Program-made: the position numbers and the translations under genes
In this document: piece by piece, positions 59,770-64,000 of the stretch
Position numbering within the stretch: the stretch's first letter is position 1
Layout of the letters: the number at the start of each line of letters is the position of its first letter
Assembly: GCF_036182465.1 (NCBI RefSeq)
Contig: NZ_CP108081.1
Coordinates: forward strand, 620,001-684,000
Direction: 5' to 3'
Origin: Streptomyces sp. NBC_00258
GTDB lineage: Bacteria > Actinomycetota > Actinomycetes > Streptomycetales > Streptomycetaceae
DNA: 64,000 nt
Notes under the pieces: model-generated
Database searches by the model: none
Seen by the model: the letters and a program-made list of their open reading frames with translations, nothing else
Told to the model about the DNA's origin: nothing

Positions 59770-60168
59770 TTGCAAGCGCATAACGAGATCAAGGCGAGCG
59801 CTCGGCTCGTGCTCTGGACATTCGCCTGGGCGGCGACCCTCGCCCTGGCCAAGTTCGGCCCGCAACTCCTATGGGATCCGCCACAGCGGGTGGCGGGCTG
59901 GGCCGCCGTCGCCGTCAATCTCGCCGTCGGCATCAGCTGGATCGTCGCCTTCACGCGCTTTCTCCGCGCGCTCGATGAACTGCAACGGAAGATCATGCAG
60001 GATGCGCTGGCGGTCACCCTCGGCGTGGGGTGGATCCTCGGATTCGCCTACGTCGTTACGGACGACGCCAGTCTCGTCGCCCACGACGTCGATATCGCCG
60101 TCCTCCCCGCGCTCATGGGAGTCGTCTTTATGATCGCCTTCGTCGTCGGCAAGATCCGATACCGATGA
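59770..60168 (+). CDS. small integral membrane protein paired with an XRE regulator
   Basis: About 132 residues from a TTG at 59770, chosen because GGGGGG lies 8 nt upstream. Four hydrophobic helices (about 10-30, 40-60, 85-105, 112-130) and the loop RALDELQRKIMQDALA are visible. This layout is typical of the membrane partner of small YgzD/YozG-like XRE regulators. It overlaps the regulator gene by ATGA. Confidence 0.75.
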   Translation: MQAHNEIKASARLVLWTFAWAATLALAKFGPQLLWDPPQRVAGWAAVAVNLAVGISWIVAFTRFLRALDELQRKIMQDALAVTLGVGWILGFAYVVTDDASLVAHDVDIAVLPALMGVVFMIAFVVGKIRYR

Positions 60169-60356
60169 AGAACCGCATCACCGACCTTCGCGCCGAACGG
60201 GGCTGGACGCAGGCCGACCTGGCTCAGCGTACGGGCGTGTCCAGGCAGACAATCAACTCCATCGAAACAGGGAAGTTCGACCCGAGCCTTCCCCTCGCCT
60301 TCCGTCTCGCCAAGCTCTTCGACCTGAGGATCGAAGAGCTCTTCCTCCACGAATGA
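60165..60356 (+). CDS. small XRE-family transcriptional regulator
   Basis: 63 residues made up almost only of a Cro/C1 helix-turn-helix: RAERGWTQADLAQRTGVSRQ, TINSIETGKFDPSLPLAFRL, then ELFLHE. It belongs to the short stand-alone XRE class coupled with a membrane protein. It probably autoregulates through the palindromes at 59685-59748. Confidence 0.9.
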   Translation: MKNRITDLRAERGWTQADLAQRTGVSRQTINSIETGKFDPSLPLAFRLAKLFDLRIEELFLHE

Positions 60357-60424
60357 ACTCAAAGCGTTCCTGACCAATAGCAGCGTGATGACGGTATGCC
60401 CTGAAAGCCAGAGTCCAGACCTCC

Positions 60425-60652
60425 TCACAACTGGCCATCAACAACAGGACGCATCAGCAACAGGTCCTCGCCCCAGGCATCCAGGGTGGGGCCGTGGCCA
60501 GCTTCTCGTGCTGCGCTTTCGACCCGGACGAACAGCCGACGCTGCAGGCTTGTGTCTCCTGTCTCCATGATCCGCCCGATCGGGTCGAGCAATGCTCCCG
60601 TTTCGCACTTCGACAGGGGGAACCGCTCCAGTTCCGGGTCTGTAAAGCGAGC
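60425..60652 (-). pseudogene. C-terminal remnant of an unknown protein cut by IS256
   Basis: Minus-strand codons ARFTDPELERFPLSKCETGA, LLDPIGRIMETGDTSLQRRL, FVRVESAAREAGHGPTLDAW and GEDLLLMRPVVDGQL-stop are clearly protein-like. The frame runs straight into the left end of IS256 at 60653. The N-terminal part is not found on the other side of the element. Family not recognised. Confidence 0.5.
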
Positions 60653-62002
60653 GGTGTAACTGGGCTTGGTATGACTAGAGTTGGCCTGCGGTGAGGCGGC
60701 CGTCGAAGGCCAGGTCGAAGGCGTTCATGGCGCCCTTCCAGCGCATGGTCCAGCGTTTGCGGCCGGCGCCGGTCGGGTCGAGGCTCATGACGGCCATGTA
60801 GACACATTTGAGGGCGGCCTGCTCCGTGGGGAAGTGCCCGCGGGAGCGAACGGCCTTGCGGATGCGGGCGTTGACGCTCTCGATGCTGTGGGTCGTGCAG
60901 ACGATGCGGCGTATTTCTGCATCAAACTGCAGGAAAGGTGTGAATTCTGGCCAGCTGGACCCCCAGAGGCGGACGATCGCCGGGTACTTCTTGCCCCAGG
61001 TCTCGGCGAATTCCAGGAACCGTGTCGTGGCCGCGTCCTCGGTCGGCGCGGTGTAGACGGGCTTGAGCGCCTTGGCAATCTTGTCCCAGTCCTGGCGGGC
61101 CGCGTATCGGAATGACGCCCGCAGCAGGTGAACCACGCACGTTTGCACCACAGTTCGCGGCCAGACCTCGCCGACCGCGTCGGGCAGCCCCTTCAACCCG
61201 TCACAGACCAGCATGAGGACGTCTTCGACGCCCCTGTTCTTCAGCTCGGAGAGCACTCGAAGCCAGTGTTTCGCGCCTTCGCCGCCGTCACCGGCCCACA
61301 GGCCGAGGATGTCGCGGTGTCCCTCGGCGGTGACCGCCAAGGCCACGTAGATCGGCCTGTTCGCTACTTGGCCATCGCGAATCTTGACGTTGATAGCGTC
61401 AATGAAGACGACCGGGTAGACGCGGTCGAGCGGCCGGTTCTGCCATTCCGCCATGCCGTCCATCACCTTGTCGGTGATCGTGCTGATGGTCGTCTTGGAC
61501 ACGTCCGCGCCGTAGACCTCGGCCAGGTGCGCGGAGATCTCCCCGTGCGTGAGGCCCTTCGCGGACAGTGAGAGCACCATCTCGTCCACGCCGGTCAGCC
61601 GGCGCTGCCGCTTCTTGACGATGGCCGGCTCGAAGGAGCCCTCCCGGTCGCGGGGCACGCCGATCTCGACCGGCCCGATGTCCGTCAGCACCGTCTTGGA
61701 CCGGGTGCCGTTACGGGAGTTGCCGCCGTCCTTGCCTGCCGGGTCGTGCTTGTCATAGCCGAGATGGTCGGTGATCTCGCCCTCCAGGGCGGATTCCAGA
61801 ACCTTCTTGGTCAGCTGCTGCAGCAATCCTCCCTCGCCGGTCAGCTGCAGCCCCTTGCTGCGGGCCTGCTCGACGAGCTGGTCGATCAGTTTCTGCTCGG
61901 CCGTCGCGGCCTCCGGCAACGGATCCACCTGGTCGGCAGCCGCCACGAACTCGGTCACGGTGTCAGTCACTTGATGTCTCTTCCATGATCATCAATTACA
62001 CC
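60653..62002 (-). mobile_element. IS256-family insertion sequence
   Basis: About 1350 bp. The ends GGTGTAACTG (60653 on) and the complement of GGTGTAATTG (ending 62002) are imperfect terminal inverted repeats. The flanking bases show no clear 8-bp duplication, and the flanking genes do not rejoin, which suggests that a deletion or recombination followed insertion. Confidence 0.75.
60675..61970 (-). CDS. IS256-family transposase
   Basis: 431 residues, full length and in one frame. The DDE triad is visible: Asp in VFIDAINVKI, Asp in MLVCDGLKGLP and Glu in THSIESVNARIRKAVR. The N-terminal HTH region (QQLTKKVLESALEGEITDHL) is present. The copy should be able to transpose. Confidence 0.93.
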   Translation of the reverse strand: MTDTVTEFVAAADQVDPLPEAATAEQKLIDQLVEQARSKGLQLTGEGGLLQQLTKKVLESALEGEITDHLGYDKHDPAGKDGGNSRNGTRSKTVLTDIGPVEIGVPRDREGSFEPAIVKKRQRRLTGVDEMVLSLSAKGLTHGEISAHLAEVYGADVSKTTISTITDKVMDGMAEWQNRPLDRVYPVVFIDAINVKIRDGQVANRPIYVALAVTAEGHRDILGLWAGDGGEGAKHWLRVLSELKNRGVEDVLMLVCDGLKGLPDAVGEVWPRTVVQTCVVHLLRASFRYAARQDWDKIAKALKPVYTAPTEDAATTRFLEFAETWGKKYPAIVRLWGSSWPEFTPFLQFDAEIRRIVCTTHSIESVNARIRKAVRSRGHFPTEQAALKCVYMAVMSLDPTGAGRKRWTMRWKGAMNAFDLAFDGRLTAGQL

Positions 62003-62368
62003 GGTGAGCGTACAGACCCAGTCCGCGGTGAAGAAGTCTCCCGACCCGGTGTCGAAGGCCCGTGCTTTCAACGCATCGGCGACCGCGAGGGCAGCGTGAG
62101 CTGCTACTTCGCTATCGCCATGGATGAAGAGGCTGACGCCAGCGACCGGCGCGTCGTCAGCCTCGTTGACCGGGGTGCTGATGGAGAAGCCGGGCCCCTC
62201 GTAATCGCCCCATCCATTCTGCGAATACTCGATGCCCGGCAACACCTCTGCAAGGACAGCGCGAACATCGCAGCCCGCGCCCAGGCTCGGCGGCTCCCAG
62301 TCCTCGGGGATCTCGTCCATCGCCTCGGCCTTGGGCGGAAACCGCATGATGAATACATCCCAGCTCAC
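61967..62368 (-). CDS. hypothetical protein, C terminus replaced by IS256 sequence
   Basis: 133 codons from ATG 62368. Real protein character: MSWDVFIMRFPPKAEAMDEI, GIEYSQNGWGDYEGPGFSIS, VSLFIHGDSEVAAHAALAVA, FDTGSGDFF. After CTLTG the last residues (VIDDHGRDIK) are encoded by the right end of IS256. A small family known in Streptomyces, function unknown. Only a few residues seem lost, so it may still fold. Confidence 0.6.
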   Translation of the reverse strand: MSWDVFIMRFPPKAEAMDEIPEDWEPPSLGAGCDVRAVLAEVLPGIEYSQNGWGDYEGPGFSISTPVNEADDAPVAGVSLFIHGDSEVAAHAALAVADALKARAFDTGSGDFFTADWVCTLTGVIDDHGRDIK

Positions 62369-62481
62369 CCGCTCAACCTACGCGCCAGCACTGACACTCA
62401 GCCCGGGCCTGAACCGGCCGCCTGGTTAAAAGACAAGGTAAGTGCCTGTTCCTGATCCTGACACGTCATCTCGGACACGCG

Positions 62482-63936
62482 TCAGGGCAGGCGAGCGGGG
62501 AGGCGGAGAGCGAAATGCGCGCCACGGGCACTCGGAGTGATCTCAAGGGTGCCGCGGTGGGCGGTGGCGATGCGCTGGGCAATGGCCAGGCCGAGGCCGG
62601 CACCACCGGTATCTTGCGCGCGGGCGTCGTCGAGGCGGGTGAAGCGTTCGAAGATCCGCTGGTGGTCTTCGGTTGGGATGCCGGGGCCGTCGTCGAAGAC
62701 GCCGATAACCGCTACTCCGTGGTGGGTGTCGTGGGTCAGGCGGACGGCAATGGTGCTGGTCGCGTAGCGTTCGGCATTGTCGAGGAGATTGCCGATGACG
62801 CGGGCCAACAGAGCCGGGTGGCCCTGCACGGCGACAGGGCCGGGCCCGGTGTGTAGGTCGATATCGATGCCGTTCGGCGGTCGGCGACGGACAGTTTCCT
62901 CCCGTACGACGTCGGTGAGGTCGACGGTTCGCCGCGGTTGCCGGTCGCCGTGCTCGGCGTCGAGGCGGGCCAGAAGCAGCAGGTCCTCGGTCAGTTCCTG
63001 TACGCGGATGGTGTCTTCGTGGGCCGCGTGGACGACCTGGGGCCAGTCGGCGGCATCAGGCCGGTTGAGGGCAAGCTCGAGTTCGGTGCGCAGGCAGGCG
63101 AGCGGAGTGCGCAGTTCGTGCGAGGCATCTGCGGTGAACTGCCGCTGCCGGTCGACGGCGGTCTGTAGCCGGTTCAGGGTGGTGTTCATCGTTGTGGCGA
63201 GACGCGCGATTTCGTTGCCCGCTCGGGGAACGGGAACGCGCCGGTCGAGATGATGGGCGCTGAGTTCGGCGAACTCGGCACGGATGGCCTCGACCGGGCG
63301 CAGCGCCCGGCCGACCGCGAACCATGTGCTGCCCGCGATCAGGGTTATGAGTGCCAGTGTTCCGCCGGCCAGGGACCACACGATGGTGTTCAGCTGGGCC
63401 TGTTCGGCTTCGAGCGAATAGACCAGCACGACGTAGCCGGGAAATTCAAAATAGGCGTTGGGCCGTTGTATGGGTGCCGGAGGAGCCCAGGGGGCGAGGG
63501 ACAGCGCTCCCTGGTTGCTGAGGGCGTCGTACATCGCGTCGCGACCAGACGGTCCGGGCTGGCTGGAACTCAAGTCGTAGGGCTTCCTGCAGAAACTGAT
63601 TCGCGGATGGCCCTGGGGGGTGTGTGAGGTGGAGCGGCATTGCGGTATTCGTTTGCGGTTGTTGGTCGCTTGATCGCGCTTCACCTCTATGCGCAGCCAG
63701 TGTTCGGGGTCTGCGCTGCGCCGCTGGCCGTCCTGGAGGATCGAGGCCCGTGCCGCAAGCGCCGTGCCGGTGGCGGCCGCGGCTAGGGGTACCGCAGCGA
63801 TCACTGCGGCCAGGAGGGTCAGCCTCATGCGGATGGTGGCGGGGTACAGCCGACGCGGCATAGACATCAGGCGTATCCGTCGGATGGTGGCGGGGCACAG
63901 CCGACGCAGCAGGGGCGTCAGGCGTATCCGTTTCAT
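62482..63936 (-). CDS. OmpR-type sensor histidine kinase with a tandem-duplicated N terminus
   Basis: 484 residues. Two transmembrane helices (about 38-62 and 187-210) flank an extracytoplasmic sensor domain of about 125 residues. A HAMP region, HisKA with DASHELRTPLACL (His) and HATPase (NLLDNAERYA; DDGPGIP; GGAGLGLAI) follow. The first 35 residues contain a 17-residue segment repeated by a 51-bp tandem duplication. The ATG overlaps the stop of the response regulator gene upstream (ATGA). Confidence 0.9.
   Translation of the reverse strand: MKRIRLTPLLRRLCPATIRRIRLMSMPRRLYPATIRMRLTLLAAVIAAVPLAAAATGTALAARASILQDGQRRSADPEHWLRIEVKRDQATNNRKRIPQCRSTSHTPQGHPRISFCRKPYDLSSSQPGPSGRDAMYDALSNQGALSLAPWAPPAPIQRPNAYFEFPGYVVLVYSLEAEQAQLNTIVWSLAGGTLALITLIAGSTWFAVGRALRPVEAIRAEFAELSAHHLDRRVPVPRAGNEIARLATTMNTTLNRLQTAVDRQRQFTADASHELRTPLACLRTELELALNRPDAADWPQVVHAAHEDTIRVQELTEDLLLLARLDAEHGDRQPRRTVDLTDVVREETVRRRPPNGIDIDLHTGPGPVAVQGHPALLARVIGNLLDNAERYATSTIAVRLTHDTHHGVAVIGVFDDGPGIPTEDHQRIFERFTRLDDARAQDTGGAGLGLAIAQRIATAHRGTLEITPSARGAHFALRLPARLP
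63830..63931. repeat. 51-bp tandem duplication in the kinase 5' end
   Basis: 63830-63880 and 63881-63931 are near-identical 51-bp copies (each from CGGATGGTGGCGGGG to GGCGTATCCGT). They encode RIRLMSMPRRLYPATIR and RIRLTPLLRRLCPATIR before the first transmembrane helix. Confidence 0.9.
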
Positions 63937-64000
63937 TGTGGTGTGCTTTCGCTGGCGTCCAGGCGGTAGCCGGCGCCCCGGACGGTGCGGATCGAGCGCT
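63933..64000 (-). CDS. OmpR-family response regulator, C-terminal end only
   Basis: The last 20 codons read RSIRTVRGAGYRLDAS to the stop, the typical end of an OmpR/PhoB winged-helix domain (RTVRGxGYRL). The stop overlaps the kinase ATG. The rest of the gene lies beyond the window. Confidence 0.85.
   Translation of the reverse strand, partial: RSIRTVRGAGYRLDASESTPQ

Noticed and set aside
60644..62012. 8-bp target duplication of IS256
   Set aside because: The bases on the two sides (AAGCGAGC and GGTGAGCG) share only a short GAGC; not counted as a duplication.
1..64000. CRISPR arrays, tRNA and rRNA genes
   Set aside because: No array of regularly spaced direct repeats with unique spacers and no cloverleaf or rRNA segment was noticed on reading; a tRNAscan/CRISPR search could confirm.

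Overview
The window is high-GC actinobacterial DNA, almost certainly Streptomyces. Genes are tightly packed with ATGA/GTGA stop-start overlaps, GTG starts are frequent, SARP and AfsR-type regulators are present, rare TTA (bldA) codons sit in the regulators, and the second half is full of actinobacterial IS remnants.

Positions 1 to about 36,860 are most of a hybrid aromatic polyketide (type II PKS) biosynthetic cluster, whose left end lies outside the window. Left to right it holds: an FAD monooxygenase (cut by the edge), an SDR, an O-methyltransferase and a TTA-containing SARP activator; a minus-strand operon of KS-alpha, KS-beta, ACP, a complete acetyl-CoA carboxylase (AccDA fusion, BCCP, AccC), RmlA and RmlB; a divergent plus-strand operon of NDP-hexose 2,3-dehydratase, 3-ketoreductase, flavin reductase and an acyl-CoA-dehydrogenase-like flavin monooxygenase; a minus-strand operon of a KAS III-like acyltransferase, a 2148-residue fully reducing iterative type I PKS resembling mycocerosic acid synthase, a glycosyltransferase, a 4-ketoreductase and a PMP/[2Fe-2S] 3-dehydratase; then a DrrAB exporter, a second glycosyltransferase, a giant SARP-NB-ARC-TPR regulator, a sugar C-methyltransferase, an adenosine kinase and a metK remnant. 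The genes imply a glycosylated aromatic polyketide with a 2,3,6-trideoxyhexose (amicetose/rhodinose type), a 3-C-methyl dideoxyhexose (axenose/mycarose type) and a reduced, perhaps methyl-branched acyl group made by the type I PKS. That is the logic of the polyketomycin/dutomycin group; the product assignment is an inference. Three divergent promoters carry SARP-style heptamers repeated every 11 bp, so one regulon probably drives the cluster.

Positions 36,990 to 40,700 hold a TetR-controlled module: a Tat-exported multicopper oxidase, a small membrane protein, an alpha/beta hydrolase and the TetR regulator, with two palindromic operators in the divergent promoter. Positions 40,700 to 54,900 are an accessory zone of transposon debris. 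In it an NphB-like aromatic prenyltransferase is cut in two by an IS200/IS605 element, and an IS1182 element has landed in the loop of a hairpin at one end of that element. Next to it are an ammonia-lyase homologue lacking the MIO-forming Ala-Ser-Gly, an alpha/beta hydrolase and a frameshifted 2-keto-4-pentenoate hydratase: probably the ruins of a second aromatic pathway. A Fic/Doc-type toxin-antitoxin pair and a SMI1/KNR4 protein follow.

Positions 54,900 to 64,000 carry a small secreted protein, an orphan NarL-type histidine kinase beside a strikingly C/A-rich strand, a membrane protein/XRE repressor pair behind two perfect palindromes, an IS256 element flanked by truncated genes, and an OmpR-type two-component system cut by the right edge.
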